From positions 5,774,501 through 5,838,500 of the forward strand of contig OU015568.1 of NCBI GenBank assembly GCA_907165135.1: a stretch of DNA of 64,000 nucleotides, written 5' to 3'. Below are positions 20,981 to 31,800 of the stretch, one piece after another. The notes beneath the pieces are model-generated. The model was not told the DNA's origin and made no database searches. It worked only from the letters and a program-made list of their open reading frames with translations. Position 1 is the stretch's first letter. The number at the start of each line of letters is the position of its first letter. The position numbers were made by a program, and so were the translations under genes. The DNA is from Oikopleura dioica. Taxonomy: Eukaryota > Chordata > Appendicularia > Copelata > Oikopleuridae.

Positions 20981-23419
20981 ATGACGAGTACGACACCGAG
21001 CGTTCCTCACAGAAGAACTACTGTAGTTGAGCGTGAGTTTTTAAGGGATTTAAGGATGTTTGAGCGGCTGGTTTTCAGAGATTCTGGTCGATGAAGCAAA
21101 TGACAAAGATGAAACATGTTTTGGGTTGAGTTTTAAATCTAATTGAAAAAATTTTCACTTATTGGAACTAAAATTTGTTTTATTGGATTTGATATTAAAA
21201 CTCGTTAAAAAGTTGCTTGAAATTAAAAGTTTCTTCATTTCTTCACCACCCCGTTTTCCACGGATTCTACATTTTAGTCGTCATCGTTGACATCATGTGC
21301 ATCTACACGGAGCTCTTTGTCGAGCTAGAGCGCCTCAACTGTAAGAATTTCTTCATTTTCTTCACTTACAATCTTCAGTGGACGTTTGTGACTGCCCAGA
21401 AAATTTGGGTGAGCACGCATGCTTCGGGGCCGATTCACATCACAGAGAAGTTTTTCCCTTTTCTGGCAATTTAAGCGGAAACGATGATGGTTCTTGTACT
21501 GCTTATGAGAAATTCGAATGCGCCCAGCATTATCTTATTTTTATTTCTTTGGTGAGCACTTTTGATTTCCGGAAAACACGATGATTTCAGGGCTTGCTTT
21601 CTTTTTTCGCCTTCGAAATCATCATGAAGACAATTTTCGCGATCGATTCATACCGCCACCGAACGGAAATCGTCGATGCCATCGTTGTCATTGTCGCCAT
21701 CATCGTTACAGGTAAAATACAGTCAGGAAAGATCGAACTATCGAAGATAGTAGCTCAGTAGGAAGCCGCAAAATATTCCGTTCTGACCGCATTTCTTTGA
21801 AAACAATTAAAAATATGGCTTCTTTGAGTTTCAGTGAAATTCGAAATTGCCCAAATCAGGGATGTAAATCACCACAACCACCCCACCACTGTGGTGGGGT
21901 GATTTTCCACCACCACCTTTTTTCAGTGGTGGTGGTGGGGTGATTTTTCACCAACCACCATTTTCAGTGGTGGTGGTGGGGTGATTTTTCACCACCACCC
22001 TTTTTGAGTGGTGGTGGTGGGGTGATTTTTCACCACTCAAATGGTGGTTGTGGGGTGGTAAATCTATTGGCAAAATTATCTAAAAATATTCTTCAAAAGT
22101 GAAAACAATAAATAAAATCGAGATAGCGGTACTCGAAAAATGATACCTGGCCCTTTTTTATTGAAAAATAGGCTTTGATGATAAATTTATCACGTCGAAA
22201 ATGGTTACTGTGGGGAAATTTTTCACCATTTTCAGTGGTGGTGGTGGGGTGATTTTTCACCATCACCATTTTCAGTGGTGGTGGTGGGGTGATTTTTTTC
22301 ACCACCGACCACCCCACCATTTTGCTGTGGTGGGGTGAAAATGGTGGGGTGATTTACATCCCTGGCCCAAATATAAACGTAAAATGCTGTTTTTAGTCAT
22401 CGAAGTCGCAGAAGAAGAAGCAAACTTACACTCCCATTTGGTCTTTATCATTCTTTTTACTCTTCGTGTTATCAGGTGAGAAGTCGAAAATTAGTCGAAA
22501 AGTCGAAATTTAGTCGAAAGTCGAAAGAGAAGTCGAAAAGTCGAACGCAAGAATGTTATTCTTTCGACTAGATTTTCGACTTTTTCGACTAAATTTTCGA
22601 CTTTTTCGACCATATTTTTCGACTTTCTCAGAAACTTTGCCCTCGACTTTTTCGACTAGTCGACAATCTCGTTGACTCAAAGTGTCAAGTCGAGTCGACT
22701 TATTTCCACAAGCAGTCTAGTCGAGTCGACCTAGTCTTTTCGACTAAGACTCGACTCGACTTCGACTTTAGTCGAAACTCGACTAGTCGATTTTGAACCC
22801 TGGTCGTAATAGAGGAGAAAAATCAATCTTTCAAGGCTGGTAAATGGAGTGGCTACGCTGATTATCAACAATATCGAAACCAAAAAAGACGTTGTAGAAT
22901 TGAAATACAAAGAAGAGCTTGAAAAGTCAACGATTCTGCTCCTTCTTCATTCCATCGAAGAACATGCAGCGGAAGGAAAGCGCAATGAAATCAAGGAAGA
23001 AAGCCCGCCTCAAGAAAAAACGCCGGTGAATCCATACAACGACTCCAGGTAACCGAAAATGGCCATTTTTGACTGAAAATTTATCGATTTTCAGCTCGTC
23101 GGAAAACGACAATAACTCGGAATGGGTAACAACCACCACGATCAAAAGACAAATGTCTCAACGAAAGAAAAAGAAGCAACAAAGTAAGTGTTTCTCTGAA
23201 GATCCTCTTTTTTCCAAACAAATTCTAGAGCCATTGATTCACACTCGTCACGACTACGAAATCCGCCGGATGCTGAAGTTGAGAGAATACTGGGTCCGAC
23301 AACTGGAAGAAACGATGGCGAAAAATGACGAATCCGCTCATGAAATTCTCGAAGTCCATGCGTCAGAAATCACTTATTCTTCGAAAAAATCGTCGACAAG
23401 AAAAGTTCATCCTGCCTGA
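20981..23419 (+). CDS. Voltage-sensor-only proton channel-like protein (Hv1 family)
   Basis: Exons join in frame from ATG 20981 (MTSTTPSVPHRRTTVVEQIL). S1 (GFYILVVIVDIMCIYTELF) has the Asp of the Hv1 proton filter and the TEL Glu. A long extracellular S1-S2 loop has several Cys (DVCDCPEN, HACFG, GSCTAYEKFEC), longer than I expect for Hv1. S2 begins QHY and keeps FEIIMK. S3 keeps VDAIVV but lacks the second Asp of ILDIV. S4 reads IILFTLRVIRLVNG: Hv1 R2, R3 and Asn are kept, the first Arg is absent. No pore domain follows; the C-terminus has a helix (ELKYKEELEKSTILLLL), a spacer and a basic helical end. Introns on both sides of the S3-S4 exon hold large palindromic repeats. It begins 190 bp after the protease stop on the same strand, compatible with co-transcription. 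Confidence 0.78.
21858..22373. repeat. Palindromic GGTGGTGG/CCACCACC element in the proton-channel gene
   Basis: Ends are inverted copies: CAGGGATGTAAATCACCAC at the left and GGGGTGATTTACATCCCTGG at the right. Between them are repeated blocks of TTCAGTGGTGGTGGTGGGGT plus GATTTTTCACC, in part mirror-ordered, and a unique centre (22080-22200). 516 bp, no gene; it lies wholly in the intron between the S3 and S4 exons. Confidence 0.85.
22473..22803. repeat. AGTCGAAAA/TTTTCGACT palindromic repeat
   Basis: Starts with AGTCGAAAA repeats on the plus strand, passes to TTTTCGACT repeats near 22563 and ends in mixed GTCGAGTCGAC arms (TAGTCGATTTTGAACCCTGG). It fills most of the intron after the S4-start exon of the proton-channel gene and can fold back over about 300 bp. 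Confidence 0.8.
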
Positions 23420-23559
23420 AATTATTTTTCGAATAAAATTTGATAACTAAAGTCGGATTTTTTAATTGTCGCTCAAAACTCATGGGCTGAGAATTTCAAG
23501 CTACTGGTCAATTACTGATATTTTCTCTCAATAAAATAACCGTTAATTTTGACAAAAAT

Positions 23560-24410
23560 TTATCGATTTTCAGATTTCTCAGGCTCTTGAACTGTAGTTT
23601 CTGGATCAGCAGTTACAGTAACAACAACTTCTTCTTTTTTCTCCTGCTCTTCGTTTGATTTGCTCTTAAACTCAAAAATAACATCAAAAAGAAAAGCCGG
23701 GAAAAAGTACCTTTGGCGCGGCGGAAGGCTTTCTTGAAGATTTCCTCGCGTTTTTCTGAATTAGCTCTTTTACTTTCTCTTTCTTGGCTCCGACGAATCT
23801 GTCAACGACCTTGTTTTTCGAGTAAAAATGAAAAGTAGGGACGGCTTTGACTTTCATTTTCTTCGCGTAACCGGCGAGGATGTCGGTATCGACTCGGATG
23901 ACGAGGGTATTTGGGTGCTCGTGCTCGATTTGATCGATCCATTTTTCAGATTCTAGGGGTTTTATGCGAGGAAAAAGGGGATTGATAGGTTTTACCTGTG
24001 CATTGCTTGCACCACTTGGCAAAATATTCGACGATTGCAAGGGAACTCTCTTAAATTTTTGAAAGTTTAAGGGGAGGTCATTGGAAAACTCGATTTTTGA
24101 GAGCATTTATCATGGTGACACCCTTATTTTTTCGACTCAAAATGGAGGTTTGACATTAACAGTCTTTCGAGTCAAAAGTTTTGACAAAATAAAATATGGG
24201 TGTCTCTCTGTTAAATGAAAAAGACTGGGCTCAGCAACCTGTGTAGAAAACCTGAGTCAGGTTCTAAAGAGGTAAATGAAGCTCTTCAGAACCTAACTCA
24301 GGTTTTCTACACAGGTTACCGAGCCAAGGCAATAGAATCGGCTGTCAATCATCACCTGCAGTAGATAACTCATCGTATAATTCCTGCCTTGTGTTCACCA
24401 AAACAGGCAT
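23560..24410 (-). CDS. Thioredoxin-domain protein
   Basis: Four exons from ATG 24410: MPVLVNTRQELYDELSTA; SSLAIVEYFAKWCKQC with the CxxC redox site (WCKQC in place of WCGPC); EKWIDQIEHEHPNTLVIRVD...VKAVPTFHFYSKN with the cis-Pro TF motif and GAKKEKVKELI; and an acidic/Thr tail ending EPEKSENR. The redox-active dithiol fold is complete for a cytosolic thioredoxin, with an added C-terminal tail of about 45 residues. Intron 1 (about 24356-24054) is expanded by one Family-1 and one Family-3 element. All joins are GT-AG. Confidence 0.85.
24100..24215. repeat. Family-3-like element in thioredoxin intron 1
   Basis: Left part GGTGACACCCTTATTTTTTCGACTC pairs with the right part GAGTCAAAAG...ATATGGGTGTCTC. 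About 115 bp, imperfect arms, no ORF. Confidence 0.65.
24227..24328. repeat. Short Family-1 element in thioredoxin intron 1
   Basis: Begins GGGCTCAGCAACCTGTGTAG and ends with the complement CTACACAGGTTACCGAGCC; the inner arms are CCTGAGTCAGG and CTAACTCAGG. The GAAGCCGC core is absent, giving a minimal 102-bp form. Confidence 0.88.
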
Positions 24411-25393
24411 ATTTTCTCCTGACTTTTTACGTCTTCGATGTCTCCAACTCACAAGGCAACTTTTTCTCGAGTTCGATTTTCGCGGAAATAAATCCTTCCT
24501 TTTACAAGCCGCTAATTTGGCGCTCACAAAAGCATCTCTATTTGCGCTACTGGATACAATTGTGTCGAACGAGAATTCAATTCTTGCCCCTCTCGAATGT
24601 TGGGTTTCGTCGTCGATACTGAAAGTGTAAAGAAAGAAACAATCTGAAGAGTAAACGTAAAGATACTGTCGCGATTATACTCCGCTATTGACTCTTGCTA
24701 GCCTTGAGCATTTGAACAGCGGACTGTTAAATAACAAGTTTAACGAAGTTTAAAATACTAGTTCGGTCAATCAATAGTTTTTGCGTCAAAATGTAGCGCC
24801 CCCTTGTTCATCCTCTTTCTTTGTGCAAGTGTGCCCTTGTTCATCCTTGAGCCACGTGGCCTTCATCGTGAATGACCGAATCTACAGATCGAAGATAAAC
24901 TCTTTTGCGGCGCGATCCAAAATTTTCTAGATTTCTAGAGAGGCAACGTGGCCCAACGATGAACAAGGGGACACATGCTGGAAATTCATGTATGAACAAG
25001 GGAGCCCCCTTTTTATTTGACAGATAGAATACCGATTATCGATAATTCTTTTAATAATTAAATAATAAAAATTAATATTCTGTAAAAAATTAATTTTTCT
25101 TAAGATGACCAAAATTTATTATTGACACCCTTATCAGTTGTTGCAAAAGCGCAATTAGTTATTTAAATTTATTTTACTAAAACTTTCGCTTCCAGGCCAA
25201 GCTTGACAAGCTCGACCTGAATTGATCCGCGCGGCAAGCTTATCTCGCCATTTGATTGGTCGACAGCAATCGCGCGCGAATTCGGTTGCCTCGCTCGCCA
25301 TTTTCGCTCGCCGATGGAAAACAAAATGGCCGTTTTTTAAGAGATTTCGACGCGAAAAAAGAAACGAAGAAAACGACAAAAACGAGAGAAAAT
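24411..25393. other. Divergent spacer with a palindromic element
   Basis: About 980 bp between the divergent thioredoxin and forkhead genes. It contains an imperfect inverted repeat at 24780-25017 (see separate entry). The last 200 bp before the forkhead ATG are richer in GC and CpG (CGATTGCGCGCG-like stretches near 25270) and likely hold its promoter. Confidence 0.5.
24780..25017. repeat. Inverted-repeat element with CCCTTGTTCATC arms
   Basis: Left arm GCGCCCCCTTGTTCATCC, GTGCCCTTGTTCATCC and CCACGTGGCC; right arm GGCAACGTGGCCCAACGATG, GATGAACAAGGGGACAC and ATGAACAAGGGAGCCCCC. The arms pair over about 90 bp each around a short centre. Single copy in the window; no ORF. Confidence 0.75.
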
Positions 25394-27258
25394 ATGGCGC
25401 TTTTGACTGAAAAACTTCCCGTCATGGATTTTGCTGGTCTCAGGTAAAATTATCGAATTTTTTAGTCGAAACCAAATTTTTCGTTCAAGAAGAAAAAGTC
25501 TTGAGCGACTTTCGCGAATTCCCTTGATTTTGCGAAAAAATCGACCAAGAAAGATCAAATCCGAGCCGGTTGTTTTTGAAAATGAGAATTTCGAGTCGAA
25601 AAAGATCGTGCCAGTAGAAGACGAACGACAAGAGAAAGAATACGACTGTGCCAAGAAACCGCCTTATTCTTACATGGCCATGATCGAGGTAACCCCTTAT
25701 TCACCCCTTTTTCCCAGAAATATGAAAATTTATTCGCTAGATGGCGCTTTCTTCGACCCCCGAGCACCGAATGTCGCTTCAAGAAATTTACCGCTGGATC
25801 GAGAACCGCTTTCTTTATTTCAAAACTGCCAAGCCGGGATGGAAAAACTCCGTCCGCCACAATTTGTCGCTCCACGACATTTTCTACAGGGACAGTCAAA
25901 ATACTTCCAAAGTGTCGTTTTGGTGCATGAAGAAGAAAGTTCAACAGCTGCCGAATATTGAAGATCTTGAAGGTAGCCCCTTAACTAATCCACCAAGCCT
26001 CTTAATGTTCCTTCGTTTCAGGTCCCTGCATTCCACAAAACCGCCTTCCTCGCCCCGATCTCGCTGCTCCTTCATCATCCGACAGCTTTTTCCTGAAACT
26101 CGAGCCTATTTCCGAAAACGCAGCTGAAAGCTTCGAAGCCTTCCAAACGCCGAAAAACCGCCAAGTCCTCTCGCAAATTTCCGTCAATCGATTGCAACCG
26201 CGCAATTCGCAGCAAAAGGAAAATATCTCGCCGACGATCTGCTCGAATTTGGAAAAGACGCCGACCATGCCATTTCGAAAACGAGTTCTGGGGGAGAGGA
26301 ATCTCAATTCTAGCGCGAGCCCGATTCAACAAAAGAACAGTCTTTTGGAGGTGCAGAAAGGAATTAGCCCCCCGAAAAGCCAGGACTCAGGTAAAAACTG
26401 CATATTTCTGAGATGGGCTCGGCAACCTTTGCTCAAAACCTGACTCAGGGCCTGAAAATGCTTGCTACGCGGCTTTTCAAGCCTTTTTGGGCCTGAGTCA
26501 GGTTTTGATACAGGGTTTCGAGCCCAGTTGACGACCTTGGACGGGGCTCGAGAACCTGTGTAGGAAACCTGAGTCAGGTTTCTGAAAGAGAACTCGGCTA
26601 TTTTTCAAGCTCTTTCAGACCCTGACTCAGGTTTTCTATACTTGTTGCTAAGCACTATCCAGGGAGTTCTGCTATCTTGAAATCATGAATTTTGTTTTCA
26701 GGTTTTCAATCGGATGCTACTTCCTCGACAACGCTGAACAACATGAATTGCGATCCAGCGACGCCAGTAAAGAACTGCTCCTTCGACGCGATCGTCGATC
26801 GATACTACGTCGACGACATCAACGAAATGAACTTCAGGTAATTCCTTCATCTCCCCGTCCTTCTTATTCTCTTTTCCAGTCGAGATTCGTTCATGGACTT
26901 CATCAACGACCTTGCCACGCCATTTTCTGCCCTGAAGAGTTCGACGAAAAAAGCTCATTCCTCGACGAAGAAATATCGATCGCCTTTCAATCCTATCCAC
27001 AGGTACTCAACTAGGCCACTTGCATTCTTCTGTAATGATGGATTCAGCTCAACTCCAGCGAGAAAACTCGACTTCGGGAACAAAAGAAAAAGCTCCTCCC
27101 GCGCTTTGTTCCAAGATGATGCCAATTCCAACAAAGAAAATCATGACGAAAGTCCCATTCCTTTCAAACGAGTCCCAACTGTAAGTCTCCCTCCTCTTTT
27201 CCTTCTTACAGTAACACTTCGTTTTTAGGCTCACAAGATAGAAGACCTCTTGCCCTGA
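25394..27258 (+). CDS. Forkhead transcription factor, FoxM1-like
   Basis: Exons join in frame from ATG 25394 (MALLTEKLPVMDFAGL) to VPTAHKIEDLLP. The forkhead domain spans exons 2-3: KKPPYSYMAMIE, MSLQEIYRWIENRFLYF, AKPGWKNSVRHNLSLHDIFY and KVSFWCM. AKPGWKNSxRHNLSLHD and VSFW resemble FoxM1 more than other Fox classes. FoxM1 drives G2/M genes. The C-terminal half is Ser/Pro-rich, with two KEN sequences (QQKENIS and SNKENHDE) that could be APC/C degrons, as expected for a cell-cycle factor (inference), plus SP/TP sites. The intron at 26391-26698 holds two Family-1 palindromes. AATAAA occurs near 27546. A short CTG-poor N-terminus precedes the basic RKIKSEP segment. Confidence 0.85.
26412..26527. 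repeat. Family-1 element, first of two in a FoxM1-like intron
   Basis: GGGCTCGGCAACCTTTGC and ACCTGACTCAGG at the left, CCTGAGTCAGGTTTTG and GTTTCGAGCCC at the right; a partial core with GCTACGCGGCTTTTC lies between. Confidence 0.85.
26545..26660. repeat. Family-1 element, second of two in the same intron
   Basis: GGGGCTCGAGAACCTGTGTA with CCTGAGTCAGG and CTGAAAGAG on the left, CTCTTTCAGACCCTGACTCA and a degenerate TTGTTGCTAAGC end on the right. It lies only about 17 bp from the preceding copy, so the intron was hit twice. Confidence 0.85.
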
Positions 27259-28860
27259 CAAATCAACGACATTCCACGAAAAACGAACCAGAACCTCGAA
27301 ATTGCTCTTACATTTCCAAAAAAAGACAGCGACAGTTCAAAATGTTATGAATCTTACAAATATCTATTCTCCCTGTTTGTGTAGCAATCGGTGGCCCAAG
27401 AAAAAAACAAGTTCCAACTTCTCGGAAACCTCTCCTTTATCTCCCTCCTCTCTCTTTCCAACAGTTTCTAAGACTGACTTACCGTTATCCTCACTCTGAC
27501 AATTAGTATCAATTGCTCAGATTTTGTTCCTGTGTATGAAATTTAATAAAAAGTTCAACACTCTCTCATCCTTTTTTTGTGTTTTTTTTAAGTTTTTAGC
27601 CGAAAAAAGACTGCCCTCAAAAAGAGGTCAATAGAGCGCAAAAATGGTGATTTCTTACAAAAAATCTTCATTTTAATCATTTTTGAGGTCATTCGAGGTC
27701 ACATGACCCCGGAGAAAAAATTCATATGACCTCAAATGACCTGAAAAAGATGAAATGTATAGTTTTGACCGAGATAAATAGAGTTTAAAGCTGATAAGAT
27801 CATTTTCGGGGTCATTTGAGGTCACGTGACCTATTCTTTTGGGAGCACATGACCTTAGATGACCCCGCCAAGGTCAGTATTTTTTGTATGGCGGACCATA
27901 TCGCTCAAATTTAATGTATATGTTATAGCTATACTTCCGGTTTGAATTTATAACAAAAATATTTCTTTCGAATAATAAATTATAATTCAAATTCAAAATA
28001 AAAACGTCCGTAACCCAGGGTTATGGCCAGAAAAACGCTAATTCAGCCAAAAAATATAAAAAGCATGAATGTCTTTTTTTATTCGCGCGTTTTTTTTTCT
28101 TCCACTTTTATTGTCCCGCTGCTTTTCTTGCTCGGCCTCGTTATTTTTTTCTCAAGTTTTTTTGCTCTTTTCACTTCATTATTCAGCGCGCTTCAAAAAA
28201 TTGAATATTTTGAAATTAGCGAGATCGTTCTTTTTATTCGTAAAAAAGGGTCAAAAAAATCAGAAAATCAAAAAGTCAGTCAAGCGGCGTAAAAATCAGA
28301 TTTGGCGAAAAAACGAGGCCGAAAGAGAATTTGAGAAGAAGCCAAAAAAAAGGCCAAAAGCGAAAAGTGAATTTCAAGGGGGGAGCGAAGAGACTGAGAT
28401 TGAATAAACAAATGATAAAAAGAAGAGATTTTTGAAAACTGGATTGAAGAAAACTGGTAAGATCTGAACAGAAATATTATTTTTTCATTGAATTTCAACG
28501 GTAGAAAGTCAGTAAAAGGCTCAAAAATTTAGATATTTTTGACGAAAATGACCAAATTTTTCTGACCAAAAAACTGAGTATTTTTCGATCTAAAATTGGA
28601 CAAATTTATGATAAAAAAAATCTGATGAAAAAATGGAATTTGTAACCGGAAATGGCCAGGTTCTTTAATTCAAGATATTTTTTGGTCATAAATTTGCTCA
28701 ATTTCATAATTCTTGCGTAGTCTTTGTGACAAGAGCTGACAAAATTCAATGTCCTTTTTCTCGACCCCTTTTTATATAGAACTTCAGATACCATTCCCTC
28801 CTCAATATCAAAACCAACAACGAGCAGCTACTGTAGCCTCCAAATCTACCGTAGCTGTAA
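27259..28860. other. Spacer with GGTCA palindromes, no supported gene
   Basis: 1.6 kb between two plus-strand genes. The forkhead 3' UTR with AATAAA near 27546 comes first, then a block rich in AGGTCA/TGACCT (27620-27890). From 28060 to 28500 there are T-rich then A-rich tracts with open frames that are low-complexity translations and unconvincing as genes. The ATP10-like promoter must lie before 28861. Confidence 0.5.
27620..27890. repeat. Repeat rich in AGGTCA half-sites and TCACATGA/TCACGTGA palindromes
   Basis: Contains GAGGTCATTCGAGGTCACAT, ATGACCTCAAATGACCTG, TCATTTGAGGTCACGTGACC and GCACATGACCTTAGATGACC in both orientations, giving an imperfect large palindrome. It may be a foldback element. 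The half-site equals the nuclear-receptor core AGGTCA and CACGTG is an E-box, but function is not shown. Confidence 0.6.
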
Positions 28861-31800
28861 ATGAACGATGCTTACTGTATTCTACCATCGTGGGCGCTTG
28901 AAACCGGCCACTTTGATTCCCGCCTCGCCACCGCCGCCAAAATCCAGCAAAAACTGCCTTCCAACGAAGTCTCCACCGCGAAATACACGAAATGGAATTT
29001 CTTTCCGAAAAACTTGTTTCTTCAAATGCACCGATTTGCGAACGTCTATTTCGTTTTCATCGTAATTATCAATTTTGTTCCGGCGACGCAAACGCTAGAT
29101 CCGACTTTGGCGCTTTTTCCGCCGGCTTTCGTGATCGGAGTCAGTTTGATAAAAGGTAAGCATGGAGGTTCTTATCGTTTTTGATGATCGTCCTTTTCAG
29201 ATTTGTACGAGAACATCCGATTAACTCGAGCAGACGACTCGGTCAATTGCACAAGAGCGGAGCGCATCAACAAAGACAAAAGAGCGGAAGAAGTCAGCTG
29301 GAAAGGCGATCCGGGCTCTATTCGAACTTAGCAGAGCTTCAGAATACATTAATCCTACGATTATGCACCCTTAGCGAATTCTCAAGACATCATGAATCCT
29401 GATTTTCCCTCTTGCTTCCTACAAAAGATAACATAAAAGTGACACCCTTATTTCGGTGGATGACAGAATTCTGAAGCCGCTTTCGTATTCGATCTTATAA
29501 TAGAAAGACCGCGCTTCGCGCGGCTTTAATATCGGTTTGACGAAGCCGCGAGCGGCTTCCGGATTCTGTCATTCACCGAAATAAGGGTGTCACTCTTATG
29601 TTAACTTTGGTAGGAAAGGAAGAGGAAAGAGCCTTATCCTTCAGGTCTTTTGGTCGATTCATTCTCCAGAAATGATGCTAACAATGATCGATCGGAACCA
29701 ATTTCGTTTTACCGTTTTTCGTAAATACGGCGTAATAAAAGAAATCCAATAAATCGAGCGCCAGCTTTTTTAAAGAACCCAAACAAAGACCTCCGCGCTG
29801 GCGACGTCATCCGTCTCTATGTCAACGACATCGTCCCCGCCGACATCGTGCTTCTCTACACCACAGACGAAAGGAGCATTTGCTACGTCGACACGATGGA
29901 TTTGGACGGCGAAACCAACCTGAAACAGAAAGAAATCGTCGTGAAAAAGGACTCGTCGCCGTTTGAATTGACGGATTTTCTCGACTTCGGGTTTTTTATT
30001 CGCGCTGAACCGCCAAATGTCGACTTGAATAACTTTCATGGGAGCTTTGAAAGCTACTCGCATCAAGGAACGGGGTTTACTAATTGTCAAGTTTAATGAG
30101 CGGATGAGTGCTTGACTCCTCTCCGACTTGTGACGTTTTACGATAATTGAGTATTGCGATTGCTCTCAGGCAGACAAAACCATGATTAATTTCTTTGATA
30201 AGCTATTCGAAGATCCCCTGAAAAGACCAGTCAAGCGTAATCTACCAGAAAAACATCCTCCTTCGCGGCAGTGCCATCCGAAACACGGATTACATCTTCG
30301 GAATGGTCATCTACCCCGGTCGTTTGAGCAAAGCGGTGATGAACAACGGCGAAAAGCGGAAGAAAGTATCGACTTTTGAAAAAGTAATCAACGGCGACAT
30401 TGGCTACGGAATTCTGTTTCTCTTGCTCATGTGCTCAATCACAGCGTCGATGATCATCCACAACGACGAAGAAGTCCATTGGTACATTCCGGAAGAAAGC
30501 AAAAGAGCGGATTTTATTCAATGGGTTTTTGCGTTCTTGACGATGCTGATTATTCTTCAGAACATCATTCCGATCTCGTTGTATGTTTCCGTCGAATTCA
30601 TAAAACTCGCGCAAGTCTGGATGATCCAACAAGATATCGAGCTGTATTCAGAAGTTTCTGATTCTAGCGTTACTTGCCGAACACTGAACATTGCCGAAGA
30701 ATTGGGGAACATCCAGCATGTTTTCTGCGACAAAACCGGAACGCTCACTGAGAATTCAATGGTCTTCAGGGAAATGTCAGTAGAAGGGATCAAATACCTC
30801 CACCCGGAGCAGGCAAAGATGATCAAAACTGTGACGAAACAAACAAGCGGCCAGAACACGGAGCAGTCGAAAAGCAGTCTTCAGCGAATGCTCTCTGGTA
30901 ATTCGGGAAAAAGCGGAGCGATTCCTCTCAATGGAGGTTTTTCTCGATCGCGACCTGGATCAGCCAGAGCTAGCTTCAGAAGACCAAGGGGAAATATCCA
31001 GCGCTCTCGGCCGAAGAGTCATCATCGTCGAGTTATGAGCGACACGAACTCGATCCGCGATCAAATCATCTCCGATCGGATGAAACAAGTCGACGACGGC
31101 GACGACGACGAGCTCCTTTTCGACGAGAACTTCGTTTTGGAATCAACTGTAAAGCCAGATTTCGAACTGAAAGAACGGCTGACCGAAGAACTGGCGATCC
31201 ATGGAAAACGACGGGGAATGTATTCGTCGAAAACGCTGGATATGTTCCTCAGCCTTGCGATTTGCAATACAGTCGTCATTTCTGTCGAGCAGCAGCAAAA
31301 AGAAGTGAAGCCTTCGAAGAGCAAGCTTTCAAAGCTCTCCTTGCTCACTCCAAGCAGCATCAGAGACAGCGCAAAACGACTCTTCACTCTTGGTCGAGAC
31401 AGCAAATCGGGCGTTGGAAATCCATCTTTTCATATGAACGAAGAAAATGGCGAAAACGGCGGCAGAAACTCGCAGAAAACGGAACTTCCAGCGATTAACG
31501 AGTCGATGGAGCCTTCAGAGACGATTTCTTCCGGCTCTCTTCCCAAAGTTGCTACTCCTGTTAGATTCAAGCCGAATCGACCGACTTCACTTTTGATGCT
31601 TCCGGAAACTCAGGGAAACGTAGCCAAGCCGTCATTTGACAATCTCGCCGTTACACCTCAACTTGCGACCGGCGCAACGACACCAGGAGGAGTGGGAGAA
31701 AATGGGGCGTCTAATGAGTTGCGGCCGGAAGATGCGCTTTACGAAGCAGAGTCGCCGGATGAAGCGGCTTTGGTTAATTGTGCAAAGGTAAGCTGCTAAC

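Noticed and set aside
28023-28407. Phe/Ser- and Lys-rich ORFs upstream of the flippase
   Set aside because: Translations of T-rich and A-rich tracts; no splice context or homology.
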